Positions 1 to 8,370 of a stretch of 39,372 bases of DNA are shown here, in pieces; the stretch's first letter is position 1, and each line of letters opens with the position of its first letter. Origin of the DNA: an uncultured bacterium (GTDB taxonomy: Bacteria; Babelota; Babeliae; Babelales; CAIQNR01); NCBI GenBank assembly GCA_903873255.1, contig CAIQNR010000018.1, positions 1-39,372 of the forward strand. The letters run 5' to 3'. The position numbers were made by a program, and so were the translations under genes. A model generated the notes under the pieces. That model saw only the letters and a list, made by a program, of their open reading frames with translations. It was not told the DNA's origin and did no database searches.

Positions 1-2
1 AT

Positions 3-284
3 CATGTTCTGGGGGGTGCAATATCTCCACTTGATGGTATTGGGCCGGAAGACCTTTCTATCGAAAAATTGATTATGCGGCTTTCTCCTGTTGTTAAAGA
101 AATTATTTTAGCAACAAATCAGACTCCAGAAGGAGAGGCAACGGCCGCCTATATTGCAAGAAAACTTAAAGATACAGAATACAAAGTGTCGTGTTTAGCT
201 CGTGGAATACCAGTTGGTTCCAGTATCGAATTAATGGATAAATTAACCGTTTATAAAGCGCTTTCAGAAAGAAGGCCATTTTAA
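3..284 (+). CDS. recR: Recombination protein RecR, C-terminal part (partial at window start)
   Basis: The frame is open from base 3, and the ORF track only picks it up at an internal Met. The translation begins HVLGGAISPLDGIGPEDL, which is the characteristic RecR Toprim-region motif, and continues through an NQTPEGEATAAYIA block to the C-terminal GIPVGSSIELMD segment typical of RecR. RecR acts with RecO (and RecF) to load RecA on gapped single-stranded DNA. The N-terminal helix-hairpin-helix and zinc-finger parts lie upstream of the window. The stop is followed after 16 bases by the GTG of the aminopeptidase gene, so the two are probably co-transcribed. Identification is from the motif only, but the motif is distinctive. 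Confidence 0.93.
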   Translation, partial: HVLGGAISPLDGIGPEDLSIEKLIMRLSPVVKEIILATNQTPEGEATAAYIARKLKDTEYKVSCLARGIPVGSSIELMDKLTVYKALSERRPF

Positions 285-300
285 CTAAAAGGAGGAATCG

Positions 301-1650
301 GTGATCAAATTATCACTTGATGAATGTACTCAAAGAATTAAACGCCGATCAGCTCTTAAAGCACTTATTACAAGTGCGCATCCTGATAAAAAAGGGGTAA
401 TTATTATAGGTGCTGACAATGAACGTCAGCGAGAAGCTTTTTACCAAGATAGTACTTTTTTTTATTATGTTGGTCTTGAAGAGCCAAGTGTTGTTTTTTA
501 TCAACATTTAGAGAGCGATCCTGTTTTATATGAGCCTGATTATGGCACAAATCGTTTAGTATGGGTTTCTGGGGCATATGATGCTGCTTATCTTGATCAT
601 TTAGGTATTACAGAAAGTATTCCTTTGGGGCAAAAAGTTTCTGGATATGCACTTGATGCATTTTCACCGGTAGGTCATTATCAAAATTTAATTGATGCAA
701 TTACTCATGCTTTGGCACGTGGAGAGTATCTTTTTATTCCGGTGAAGGATGTTGCTGATGATTGTCGCTTTTTGATTGAAAAATTGGCACAACATATTCC
801 TGGTATGAGAGAAAAGGTTATAGATATTAGTGCTTATAGCGCTACGCTTCGTAGAAAAAAAGAGCAGCAAGAGCTTGAATATATGTATAAGGCGATAGAA
901 ATTACCGCGATAGCTCAAGAAGCAGCAGCGGGAGTTATTCAGCCAGGCAAAAGAGAGTCGGATGCTCATGCTGCAATTAACTATATTTTTACTGAAGGTC
1001 AAGCAGTACCTGCATTTGCAAGCATTGTAGGATCAGGTAAAAACAGCACGGTTATGCATTATGTGGCAAATGACCAGGTGATGAATCAAGGTGATGTGGT
1101 GGTTGTTGATATTGGGGCATCGTACAAAAGATATTGTGCAGATGTTTCCCGTACGTATCCTGTTTCTGGGGTTTTTACTCAGCGCCAAAAAGAAATTTAT
1201 GACATTGTTTTAGAAACTCAAGAATATATTGCGGTGCGTGCAAAACCGGGTATGTGGCTTAATAATGCTGATGAACCAAGTAAATCGTTAAACCATTTAA
1301 CTCGTGAGTATCTTAAAGAGCGAGGTGGGTATGACAAGTACTTTCCTCACGGTATAGGACACTTTGTGGGTCTTGATGTGCATGACGTAGGCGATAGTAA
1401 AATTCCTCTTGCTATAGGCGATATTATTACGATTGAGCCTGGTATTTATATCCCTGAGGAGCGACTTGGTATCAGAATTGAAGATATGTATTGGATTGTA
1501 GAGGGTGAAGCGGTTTGCTTAAGTGATGGTTTTCCAAAGACAACTATCGAGATCGAGGAGCTTATGCGCCATGCAACCTCAAAAGAGCAAGAAGTGGCAC
1601 CAATAAATATGCATGATAATTTTTTGCCAGAGTTTGACGTAGAAAATTAA
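301..1650 (+). CDS. pepP: Xaa-Pro aminopeptidase (aminopeptidase P, M24B)
   Basis: A cytosolic metallopeptidase that removes an N-terminal residue preceding proline. The 449-aa protein has an N-terminal AMP_N-like domain (about residues 1-160, with the conserved FYYVGLEEP and GYALDAF stretches). A C-terminal pita-bread domain follows, and the dinuclear metal ligands are visible: Asp in VVVDIGASYKRYCADVSRTY (two), His in HGIGHFVGLDVHD, Glu in TIEPGIYIPEE and Glu in GIRIEDMYWI. Length fits the family (about 430-450). The start is GTG at 301, chosen because AAAGGAGG lies just upstream. It sits 16 bases after recR, with no own promoter evident. A minus-strand ORF at 688-1002 is a shadow. Confidence 0.93.
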   Translation: MIKLSLDECTQRIKRRSALKALITSAHPDKKGVIIIGADNERQREAFYQDSTFFYYVGLEEPSVVFYQHLESDPVLYEPDYGTNRLVWVSGAYDAAYLDHLGITESIPLGQKVSGYALDAFSPVGHYQNLIDAITHALARGEYLFIPVKDVADDCRFLIEKLAQHIPGMREKVIDISAYSATLRRKKEQQELEYMYKAIEITAIAQEAAAGVIQPGKRESDAHAAINYIFTEGQAVPAFASIVGSGKNSTVMHYVANDQVMNQGDVVVVDIGASYKRYCADVSRTYPVSGVFTQRQKEIYDIVLETQEYIAVRAKPGMWLNNADEPSKSLNHLTREYLKERGGYDKYFPHGIGHFVGLDVHDVGDSKIPLAIGDIITIEPGIYIPEERLGIRIEDMYWIVEGEAVCLSDGFPKTTIEIEELMRHATSKEQEVAPINMHDNFLPEFDVEN

Positions 1651-1700
1651 TGAAGGGTTAAAAATAGGCAGTAGAAATCGATGCGCATTGCATGTTTGAT

Positions 1701-1729
1701 TTGACCAAAATTGATTTTTACCGTAATGT
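1701..1729 (+). promoter_or_regulatory. Candidate sigma70-type promoter for rplM
   Basis: TTGACC (5/6 match to the -35 consensus) is separated by exactly 17 bp from TAATGT, a weak -10 match. It lies in the 146-bp gap between pepP and the chosen rplM start, inside the spurious N-terminal extension of the rplM ORF. Placing transcription initiation here makes that extension untranslated leader. Prediction by eye only. Confidence 0.4.
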
Positions 1730-1796
1730 AAGTCCTAATCCGTTCATTAAAGCTGAGTACATTGAAAATTTAATAGATAGTTTAAGGGTATTTTTC

Positions 1797-2222
1797 ATGA
1801 CTATGAATAAAGCGTTTTTTTTACGCGTAGAAGATCGTCAGCCTAAGTGGCATCTTATTGATGCAAAAGGCAAAGTTTTAGGCAGAGTTGCAACAGAAAT
1901 TGCTGACCTTTTACGTGGTAAGAATAAAGTTACTTATACTCCTCATACAGCAAGCGGCGATTATGTCGTTGTTATTAACGCTGAAAAAGTGGTATTAACT
2001 GGTAACAAAATGGAAGATAAAATGTATGTCCGCGTGAGTGGATGGATGGGTGGTAAAAGAGAAACAGCTGCAAAAGATGTTTTAGCTAAGCACCCAACGC
2101 AACTTATCGAACATGCAGTAAAAGGTATGTTGCCAAAAAACAGATTAACAAAATTTGTTTTCAAATATTTACGTGTATATGTAGGTACAGAACACCCACA
2201 TGAAGCGCAAATAGGCCTATAA
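1797..2222 (+). CDS. rplM: 50S ribosomal protein L13
   Basis: An early-assembling large-subunit protein that binds 23S rRNA. Recognised from KWHLIDAKGKVLGRVATEIA near the N-terminus, GDYVVVINAEKVVLTGNK in the middle, and the HPTQLIEHAVKGMLPKNRL block followed by LRVYVGTEHPHEAQ at the end. I start it at 1797 rather than the ORF-track start at 1692. The chosen ATG has AAGGG eight bases upstream, and the resulting 141 aa is the normal L13 length. The extra 35 residues of the longer ORF resemble nothing in L13 and have no ribosome binding site. The usual downstream partner rpsI (S9) is missing here: a terminator follows instead. Confidence 0.96.
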   Translation: MTMNKAFFLRVEDRQPKWHLIDAKGKVLGRVATEIADLLRGKNKVTYTPHTASGDYVVVINAEKVVLTGNKMEDKMYVRVSGWMGGKRETAAKDVLAKHPTQLIEHAVKGMLPKNRLTKFVFKYLRVYVGTEHPHEAQIGL

Positions 2223-2252
2223 GTTTTATAAAAAAACTAGTGATCTAAAATC

Positions 2253-2286
2253 AAAGACCCTTGAGTAAAATCAGGGGTCTTTTTTT
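2253..2286 (+). terminator. Rho-independent terminator after rplM
   Basis: A 12-bp stem AAAGACCCTTGA / TCAGGGGTCTTT (one G-T wobble) with a 6-base loop GTAAAA, running directly into a T tract. It lies 30 bases after the rplM stop and ends the recR-pepP-rplM transcription unit. Confidence 0.9.
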
Positions 2287-2304
2287 GTGTCAAAAATAAG
2301 CTTC

Positions 2305-2506
2305 TAATGCAAGGTTTAGGTAAATTTTTTTTCGAAAGTATTGATTTCATCGGTTTAGAGTTGGTAAGTTTATAGTAATAAGTTGATGCGTTGTCTTTTT
2401 AGGCCATTTTAAAAATGAGAGGTTTTAAGGATGAAGAAAGTTTTACGTCTTATAGTGCTGATGTCTGTTGGCGCAGTTCAATCAAGTGATAGTCTAGATG
2501 ATACAA
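2305..2506 (+). repeat. Direct repeat copy 1: upstream region plus signal peptide
   Basis: Matches 3025-3226 over 202 bp with five mismatches and no gaps, at a constant offset of 720 bp. It covers the whole leader (starting TAATGCAAGGTTTAGG), the ribosome binding region and the first 25 codons of the downstream gene, and then identity stops abruptly. This copy has an ATG start at 2431. A -10-like TATAGT at 2371-2376 lies inside the repeat, but I see no good -35 for it. Confidence 0.95.
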
Positions 2507-3027
2507 TTCAGAATAATGCTCAAATTCAATCAGTAAATGAAAATAATAGTTCTAATGATGCCGATAGTTTAGCTGCTGCATCGTCAAAAAGAGAAGAAGC
2601 AAATAAAACTCTTAATAATTTTATTTTGTATTTTCAAAATACCATTAAATGGTCTGTGGATCATGGGAAAATTCCGGCAGGGACTCAAAAAGGACTTTCC
2701 TTCAATTCTAGGATCATTGGTTATAATAATTGCTACCAACATCTTATATCCAAAGTAAACGAGGCTTTTGCAGCGATTGCACAGATGATTAATTATAAAG
2801 GTAATAATGAAAATGATAAAAATATGTTAGTCGATACGGCGTATTACGCAATTAAATCAATAAATTTTGAGCTTCCCAATGAAAACAAGGATGAGTTTAG
2901 ATGGATTTCGGAAAGCAGTCCTTTTAACAGAATCTCACAAGAAAGGGTTTTTGAAGGCACCTCATATAAAAATATTAAATGCCTTAAAGTTAGTTTAGCA
3001 AATTTTGTCTATAACTATGCGTTATAA
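2431..3027 (+). CDS. Hypothetical secreted protein with signal peptide (repeat-module family)
   Basis: I do not recognise this 198-aa protein. It starts with a short charged N-region and hydrophobic core (MKKVLRLIVLMSVGAVQSS) typical of a Sec signal peptide, with likely cleavage around residues 18-20. The mature part is polar and rich in Asn and Ser, with a low-complexity stretch near residues 28-50 and a likely helical remainder. No catalytic motif or membrane segment is apparent. The start ATG follows GAGAGGTTTTAAGG. Its leader and signal-peptide region is repeated almost exactly after the gene (copy 2), and the repeat begins at this gene's own TAA. It lies between two terminators, which suggests an accessory unit. 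Expression and export are inferred. Confidence 0.7.
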   Translation: MKKVLRLIVLMSVGAVQSSDSLDDTIQNNAQIQSVNENNSSNDADSLAAASSKREEANKTLNNFILYFQNTIKWSVDHGKIPAGTQKGLSFNSRIIGYNNCYQHLISKVNEAFAAIAQMINYKGNNENDKNMLVDTAYYAIKSINFELPNENKDEFRWISESSPFNRISQERVFEGTSYKNIKCLKVSLANFVYNYAL

Positions 3028-3226
3028 TGCAAGGTTTAGGTAGATTTTTTTTCGAAAGTATTCATTTCATCGGTTTAGAGTTGGTAAGTTTATAGTAATA
3101 AGTTGATGCGTTGTCTTTTTAGGCCATTTTAAAAATGAGAGGTTTTAAGGCTCAAGAAAGTTTTACGTCTTATAGTGCTGATGTCTGTTGGCGCAGTTCA
3201 ATCAGGTGATAGTCTAGATGATACAA
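3025..3226 (+). repeat. Direct repeat copy 2: same upstream region plus signal peptide, start codon lost
   Basis: A 202-bp near-identical copy of 2305-2506. The five differences are at 3043, 3063, 3151, 3153 and 3205. Two of the five fall in the start codon, turning ATG into CTC at 3151-3153. Its first three bases are the TAA stop of the preceding gene, so the duplicated unit is exactly 720 bp long (2305-3024). Confidence 0.95.
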
Positions 3227-3821
3227 ATTAAATAGAAACAGGCTATCGTGATGCTTTAGCTGTTGAAAATGATTCAGGAGCTGATTTGTTGAACGAAGCA
3301 AATGATTAAAACGATATTTTAAAGAGAACTATAAATAATAAAATAGATGAGACGGCGAGTCGCTATACAATGGCGGTTGACAATTACAAAAATGATTGTT
3401 CAAAATTTTGTGAATCTAATCTTCCTAAAGCAAAGATAGATTTACATGCAAATGAGAAACAGCTAGCACAGCGAGCTAAGACGGAACGGGGAGTGTTAAA
3501 AGGGGGTTTTCTATGCATACTTGGGCTTTATCAAGAACAAATCCAGCAACTATTTGTTTTGAGTGTAGAGATAGGTGTTATAATCATACTTACGATCTGG
3601 TTTCTCATATGCAAATATTGGTTGAAAAAATAAAAAATTTAATCAATTTTCCTAATGAAGTAGTAAGTGGTGCTCTGAATTTGGTGCCGGAAATTGATGA
3701 ATTTAGGGATTATTCTGATAGACAGTATTCTTCTGTTTTTACAGTTGAATTAAACCGTCTAAAAAGAGCGGGTGTTGTTTTTTGTAACGAATTGAAGGAT
3801 ATTATATTCAATTGCTTATAG
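3151..3821 (+). pseudogene. Decayed paralogous secreted-protein gene behind repeat copy 2
   Basis: Reading from the CTC that replaces the ATG gives the same signal peptide as the upstream gene (KKVLRLIVLMSVGAVQSGD). The frame then hits TAA at 3229 and again at 3307. The same frame reopens as the track ORF 3370-3633, and an overlapping shifted frame (track ORF 3513-3821) carries on to 3821. The switch probably lies near the AAAAGGGGGTTTT run at about 3498-3510. The start loss, two stops and one frameshift together support a pseudogene. The body shows only faint resemblance to that of the intact gene (both end in a hydrophobic helix-like segment with Cys or Asn), so paralogy beyond the shared 5' module is uncertain. 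Translation of the internal fragments is unproven. Confidence 0.75.
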
Positions 3822-3899
3822 TTCCTTCGTTTAAAAAATCTTTTCAATACCTATGCCGTTAATTTGAATTAAAGTTATTTGAAATATAATAGCAAAATA

Positions 3900-3933
3900 G
3901 TTAAAAAGGGCTCGTTCAGGGCCCTTTTTTAAC
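3900..3933. terminator. Bidirectional terminator between convergent units
   Basis: GTTAAAAAGGGC pairs with GCCCTTTTTTAAC (one bulge), with a loop of about nine bases. The A-run on one side and the T-run on the other allow termination in both directions, which suits its place between the plus-strand pseudogene and the 3' end of minus-strand rseP. Confidence 0.8.
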
Positions 3934-3955
3934 GTCAAAATTCAATTTACATTGC

Positions 3956-5038
3956 TTATGAAAAGAAAATTCTGATGGTGTCTTGGAAAGTTAAGTAAGT
4001 AAACAGTAAGGCAAATAAGCCTAATGCTACATAGCTGATATACGTTTGAATGGTCTCATTAATCGGTTTGCCGATAATTGCCTCGATGGTGTAAATCAGT
4101 ACATGGCCGCCATCAAGGATAGGGAGCGGGATGATATTCAATACTGCAAGTCCGACGTTAATTAGCACTAAAAGCAAGAGTAAAAATGGGATCCCTTTGC
4201 TTGCGCTGTCGATTGCCATGTAGATCATGCCAAGAGGACCAGAAAGATTTTTTGCTGTTTTTTTAACAAAAATACTTTTTATTTGGGCAATGTTTTTAAC
4301 AATAAGCAGGTGCAAAATGGTACCAGCCTGTATAATTGCGTGAGGAAAAGAGACGGGCGCTATGCCTGAAAAAGAGATATGAATACCTAAAGATCCTTTA
4401 AGAGGGTCTTCTTTGTTGGTATCAAATGTGCAAGGGAGTGTGATTTTTTCACCATTTCGTATAATGCCAAGTGATACAGTTTTTTGAGGGTTTTCTGAGA
4501 TTAAAGTAAGCAGTTTTTCTGTGTTTTTCTCAACTGATACTTCATCTATTGAAATGATGGAATCTTGAGCTTTAAGGCCAGCTTTTGCAGCAGCACCATG
4601 AGGAACAATTTGTTCTATAAGATGATCGCCAGATAAAAGAGGGCTTGCTGGGATGCCACGCATAGAAAGACCAAGAAGAAGTAGATATGCAAAAATAAGG
4701 TTAAAGAGCACGCCACCTGAAACAATAATAAGCTTTTGCCAATATTTTTTAGCTTGAATAGTTCTATGGTGCCCGCCAGCAGTTTCGTGATCTTGATTTG
4801 CGGCAACATAGGCTCCTACAGGAAGTGCTGATATACAAAAAGTGGTTTCGCCTATTTTTTTACTATAAATTTTTGGGCCTATTCCTATGGAAAATTCGGG
4901 AATATGAACGTTAAAAAGTTTGGCAAAAATAAAATGGCCAAATTCATGAACGGTCACAACAGTGCCAACACCAAGGATTCCCGCAATGAGGTAGGGAAGT
5001 TTTTGATAGCCAGTAGTGAGTAAATCAATTATATTCAT
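3956..5038 (-). CDS. rseP: Site-2 zinc metalloprotease RseP family (M50B)
   Basis: An intramembrane protease that in known relatives cleaves anti-sigma factors or remnant signal peptides within the inner membrane. The 360-aa protein shows the zinc motif HEFGH at residues 31-35 inside the first membrane segment, the GIGP and SALPVGAYV segment, and one PDZ domain (about residues 125-210, with PHGAAAKAGLKAQDSI). The third metal ligand is in NIIPLPILDGGH (about residue 300). At least three further hydrophobic segments are visible. A single PDZ is shorter than the two-PDZ E. coli enzyme but common elsewhere. AAAGGAC precedes the ATG. It is divergent from rpsL, and no anti-sigma or sigma gene is nearby, so the substrate is unknown. 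Confidence 0.93.
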   Translation of the reverse strand: MNIIDLLTTGYQKLPYLIAGILGVGTVVTVHEFGHFIFAKLFNVHIPEFSIGIGPKIYSKKIGETTFCISALPVGAYVAANQDHETAGGHHRTIQAKKYWQKLIIVSGGVLFNLIFAYLLLLGLSMRGIPASPLLSGDHLIEQIVPHGAAAKAGLKAQDSIISIDEVSVEKNTEKLLTLISENPQKTVSLGIIRNGEKITLPCTFDTNKEDPLKGSLGIHISFSGIAPVSFPHAIIQAGTILHLLIVKNIAQIKSIFVKKTAKNLSGPLGMIYMAIDSASKGIPFLLLLLVLINVGLAVLNIIPLPILDGGHVLIYTIEAIIGKPINETIQTYISYVALGLFALLFTYLTFQDTIRIFFS

Positions 5039-5377
5039 AGAAGTCCTTTTGATTTGTTTTAAAAATAATTACGACTTTGTTAAGGGTACCAATCTTTGTG
5101 GGAGTAGTCTATGTACTATTTTGGCTAAAAAGATGGTTATTTTGATGAGTTGCGATCCCTTTAGAATAAGCATGGGACGATAAAAAAATTGATGGAGATG
5201 ATGTTTCCGGTTATTCTTCTTGAAAAAAATTAGAAAAAGGGTAGAATACCGATTGAACCTTTAACAAAGCTTCGTGTGTGCCCTTCAAGGCAGCGGTCAT
5301 CAAAAGCCCTCCGATTTTTTTAAGGTTTTTTAGATTCTGTGAATTTTAAGGTTAATTTTTATTGCGAATGGGATAGT
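5039..5377. other. Divergent intergenic region rseP / rpsL, including the rpsL leader
   Basis: 339 bp without a credible gene. It holds the rseP ribosome binding site next to 5039, the candidate rpsL promoter at 5220-5247 and a leader of roughly 120 nt before rpsL. The leader has several T-rich tracts and a possible AACCTT (5256-5261) / AAGGTT (5322-5327) pairing. I see no convincing terminator or known leader motif. The GTG-started extension of rpsL (5339) has no ribosome binding site and is treated as leader. Confidence 0.6.
5220..5247 (+). promoter_or_regulatory. Candidate promoter of the 34-gene ribosomal supercluster
   Basis: TTGAAA and TAGAAT (5/6 of the -10 consensus) are separated by 16 bp, and a start site would fall near 5254. 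It is the best sigma70-like pair upstream of rpsL and lies in the only long gap before a 19-kb co-directional gene run. Confidence 0.5.
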
Positions 5378-5761
5378 ATGCCTACAATTAATCAACTCTG
5401 CCGAAATGGAAGAGACAAGGTTAAATATAAATCTAAGAGCCCTGCTCTTAAAGGATGTCCTCAAATTAGAGGTGTCTGTACACGTGTTTTTACAACAACT
5501 CCAAAAAAACCTAACTCAGCTTTACGTAAAGTAGCTCGTGTTAAGTTGACAACTGGAATTGAAGTAACAGCTTATATACCTGGTGAAGGCCATAACTTAC
5601 AGGAACACTCTGTTGTTCTAATTCGTGGTGGTAGAGTAAAAGATTTACCTGGTGTAAAATATCATATTGTTCGTGGTACGCTTGATACTTCTGGTGTTGA
5701 CAAGAGAAGACAATCTCGTTCGCTCTATGGTGCTAAACGACCTAAAAAAGATACTAAGTAA
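5378..5761 (+). CDS. rpsL: 30S ribosomal protein S12
   Basis: A decoding-centre protein of the small subunit. Unmistakable motifs are [12 protein letters not shown] at the N-terminus, [17 protein letters not shown] in the middle, and [24 protein letters not shown] and YGAKRPKK towards the end. The ATG at 5378 (127 aa) gives the normal S12 N-terminus. The 13 extra residues of the track ORF (GTG at 5339) match nothing in S12. The conserved lysines where streptomycin-resistance changes arise appear wild type. It is the first gene of the str segment, and rpsG follows after 11 bases. rpoB and rpoC, often upstream, are not here. Confidence 0.98.
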   Translation: MPTINQLCRNGRDKVKYKSKSPALKGCPQIRGVCTRVFTTTPKKPNSALRKVARVKLTTGIEVTAYIPGEGHNLQEHSVVLIRGGRVKDLPGVKYHIVRGTLDTSGVDKRRQSRSLYGAKRPKKDTK

Positions 5762-5772
5762 GGATTTGATAC

Positions 5773-6255
5773 ATGCCAAGACGTAAATCAGTAAATTTCA
5801 AACGAGAAATCGGCGTTGATTTAAAGTATAACTCTGAATTGGTTCAGAAGTTTATCAATGTTGTGATGAAAGAAGGCAAAAAATCTATTGCTCGCACTAT
5901 TGTGTATGAAGCGATGGATGGCCTTGTTAAAAAGAATAGCGGTGATATGGATAAGGCTCTTAAGATGTTTTATAAGGCATTTGAGAACGTTGTTCCTACT
6001 ATCGAAGTTAGACCTCGTCGCGTTGGTGGTAGCGTTTACCAAATCCCAGCCGAAGTTCGTCCAGCAAGAGCGAATGCTTTAGGTATTCGTTGGTTAATTA
6101 CCGCTGCAAGAACTCGTGCTGACAAAACCATGGGCAAAAGATTGGCTCAAGAATTACTTGAAGCATATGAAGGCCGTGGAGCTGCTGTTAAGAAAAAAGT
6201 TGATGTTCACAGAATGGCAGAAGCGAACCGTGCATTCTCCCATTATGCATGGTAA
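5773..6255 (+). CDS. rpsG: 30S ribosomal protein S7
   Basis: A primary 16S rRNA-binding protein that organises the small-subunit head. Recognised from MPRRKSVNFKREIGVD, KFINVVMKEGKKSIARTIVYEAMD, the ENVVPTIEVRPRRVGGSVYQIP signature and the WLITAARTRADKTMGKRLAQELLEA region. The 160 aa is in the usual range (about 156), with a normal C-terminus ending ANRAFSHYAW. It lies between rpsL (11-bp gap) and fusA (12-bp gap), the universal str order. In E. coli S7 is the translational repressor of this operon. Whether that holds here cannot be seen. Confidence 0.98.
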   Translation: MPRRKSVNFKREIGVDLKYNSELVQKFINVVMKEGKKSIARTIVYEAMDGLVKKNSGDMDKALKMFYKAFENVVPTIEVRPRRVGGSVYQIPAEVRPARANALGIRWLITAARTRADKTMGKRLAQELLEAYEGRGAAVKKKVDVHRMAEANRAFSHYAW

Positions 6256-6267
6256 GGTAGGAAACTT

Positions 6268-8340
6268 ATGAGCGCTGATTTACGTAAATTTAGAAATATA
6301 GGTATTGCTGCTCATATTGACGCTGGCAAGACTACTGTTACTGAACGTATTCTTTTCTATACTGGTGTTTCCCATAAAATTGGGGAAGTTCACGAAGGTG
6401 AAGCTGTTATGGACTGGATGGAACAAGAAAGAGAACGAGGGATTACAATCCAATCGGCTGCTATTTCTTGTTCATGGAAAGGTTACCACGTTAACATTAT
6501 CGACACTCCTGGTCACGTAGACTTTACTATTGAAGTAGGTCGTTCATTACGTGTTCTTGATGGTATGGTTTCTGTTTTTTGTGGTGTAGCTGGCGTTCAG
6601 CCGCAGTCAGAAACGGTGTGGAAGCAAGCGACTCGTTACAATGTTCCATCTATTATTTTTGTAAATAAGATGGATCGTATTGGTGCTGATTATTTCAAAG
6701 TGATCAAAGATGTTAATGAACGTCTCAATGGTAACGCTTTGGCTATGCAAATACCTGTTGGTTCAGAAGAAAATTTTAAAGGTCTCGTTGACGTTTTATC
6801 TAATAAAATGGTTCTTTACGGCGATGACAAAGGTGTTGAATCTAATTGGATCGACACTCCTGCAGAGTACGCTGATCAAGTAGTTGAATTGCGTGATGCA
6901 ATAATTGCACGAGCTGCTGATTTTGACGATGCTCTAGCAGAAAAATATTTAGATGGTAAAGAAATAGCTATTGATGAAATAAAAGCAGCTCTTCGTAAGG
7001 GTGTTTTACAACGTCAAGTATTTCCTGCTTTTTGTGGTACAGCATTCAAGAACAAAGGTATTCAACCTATGCTTGATGCTGTTATTGACTATTTACCGTG
7101 TCCTTTGGATCTTCCGCCAGTAGTTGGTGAAAATCCTGATACAGGTAAAGAAGAAACAAGAGCAGCGGATGCATCAGCTCCATTTGCGGGCCTTGCATTT
7201 AAAATTATGACAGATCCATTTGTGGGTGTTTTATCATATGTTCGTGTGTATTCAGGTAGCTTATCTGCTGGTTCTTATGTATTAAATTCTACAACTGGTA
7301 GCAAAGAACGAGTAAGTCGCTTAGTCAGAATGCATTCAAACAAGCGTGAAGAAATTCAATCAGTTGAAGCGGGTGATATTGTTGCATTAGTTGGTCTTAA
7401 AGATATTAAGACTGGTGATACAGTAACAGATATTAAATTCCCTATTTTGCTTGAAAACATTGATGTTCCAATTCCTGTTATTTCTGCTTCTGTTGAGCCT
7501 AAAGCAAAAGGTGATTATGAAAAAATGATCACTGCTTTAAGAAAAATGACTCAAGAAGATCCTTCATTTAAATTGAATTATAATGAGGAAACTGGTCAAA
7601 CAGTTATCGCAGGTATGGGTGAGCTTCATCTTGAAATTCAAGTTGATCGCTTACGACGTGAACATAAAGTTGATGTTGAGCAAGGTAAGTTACAGGTTGC
7701 TTATAAAGAAACCATTCAAAAATCAGTTGATATTGAAGGTAAGTATATTAAGCAATCAGGTGGACGCGGTCAATACGGTCACGTTTGGTTAAAACTTGAA
7801 CCTCTAGAAAGAGGCAAGGGTTTTGAATTTGAAAACAAAGTTGTGGGTGGTACAATTCCAAGAGAATATATCCCTGCAATTCAAAAAGGTCTTGAAGAAG
7901 CTATTACAACAGGTATTCTTGGTGGATATCCAGTTGTTGATATCAAAGCTTCTGTGTATGATGGTTCTTATCACGATGTCGACTCATCAGAAATGGCGTT
8001 TAAGGTTGCAGCTTCTATGGCGTTAAAGTCAGGTATGAAGATTGCAAATCCAACGTTGCTTGAGCCTATAATGAAGGTTGAAGTGGACACACCAGATGAG
8101 TACGTCGGGGATGTTATGGGTGACCTTAACTCTCGTCGTGGTAGAATTCTTGGTATGGAAGAAAAAGGTAAGGGACAGCAGGTTATACGCGCAGAAGTTC
8201 CTCTTAATGAAATGTTAGGTGGATATTCAACTACGCTTCGTTCCTTAAGTAAGGGCCGCGCTAGTTACTCAATGGAATTTGAGTGCTACCGTGAAATGCC
8301 TAAGAATGTAGAAGAAGAAGTTTTAGGAAAAAATAAATAG
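6268..8340 (+). CDS. fusA: Elongation factor G
   Basis: The translocation GTPase. The 690-aa protein has the full EF-G layout: P-loop [17 protein letters not shown] near residue 15, switch I ending [15 protein letters not shown]3 [13 protein letters not shown]4 [10 protein letters not shown] and the G' insertion. Domain II follows ([19 protein letters not shown]), then domain III. Domain IV shows [15 protein letters not shown] and [18 protein letters not shown], and domain V shows [23 protein letters not shown]. Length is normal. Overlapping ORFs in this interval are shadows. A 30-bp gap separates it from tuf. No second EF-G is visible in the window. Confidence 0.99.
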   Translation: MSADLRKFRNIGIAAHIDAGKTTVTERILFYTGVSHKIGEVHEGEAVMDWMEQERERGITIQSAAISCSWKGYHVNIIDTPGHVDFTIEVGRSLRVLDGMVSVFCGVAGVQPQSETVWKQATRYNVPSIIFVNKMDRIGADYFKVIKDVNERLNGNALAMQIPVGSEENFKGLVDVLSNKMVLYGDDKGVESNWIDTPAEYADQVVELRDAIIARAADFDDALAEKYLDGKEIAIDEIKAALRKGVLQRQVFPAFCGTAFKNKGIQPMLDAVIDYLPCPLDLPPVVGENPDTGKEETRAADASAPFAGLAFKIMTDPFVGVLSYVRVYSGSLSAGSYVLNSTTGSKERVSRLVRMHSNKREEIQSVEAGDIVALVGLKDIKTGDTVTDIKFPILLENIDVPIPVISASVEPKAKGDYEKMITALRKMTQEDPSFKLNYNEETGQTVIAGMGELHLEIQVDRLRREHKVDVEQGKLQVAYKETIQKSVDIEGKYIKQSGGRGQYGHVWLKLEPLERGKGFEFENKVVGGTIPREYIPAIQKGLEEAITTGILGGYPVVDIKASVYDGSYHDVDSSEMAFKVAASMALKSGMKIANPTLLEPIMKVEVDTPDEYVGDVMGDLNSRRGRILGMEEKGKGQQVIRAEVPLNEMLGGYSTTLRSLSKGRASYSMEFECYREMPKNVEEEVLGKNK

Positions 8341-8370
8341 TGCTTTCTAGCGATTTCAGGAGTATTTGCT

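Noticed and set aside
688-1002. Minus-strand ORF of 104 aa inside the aminopeptidase gene (and similar antisense ORFs across the ribosomal genes)
   Set aside because: They overlap strongly conserved coding sequence, lack ribosome binding sites and have low-complexity translations. Shadows.
1692-1796. N-terminal extension of L13 in the ORF track (35 residues)
   Set aside because: No ribosome binding site, no similarity to L13, and a good site (AAGGG) plus normal length favour 1797. A candidate promoter also lies within this stretch.
3370-3633. Possible stand-alone 87-aa membrane protein
   Set aside because: It lies in the same frame as the signal peptide of the decayed gene, begins at an internal Met with no ribosome binding site, and its hydrophobic end arises after the presumed frameshift. 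Best read as pseudogene debris.
5339-5377. GTG-started extension of S12
   Set aside because: S12 starts MPTINQL in nearly all bacteria, and the extension has no ribosome binding site.
5251-5377. Attenuator or ribosomal-protein-binding leader before rpsL
   Set aside because: A six-base AACCTT/AAGGTT pairing and T tracts are present, but no stable hairpin-T-tract combination or known leader motif. Insufficient to call.
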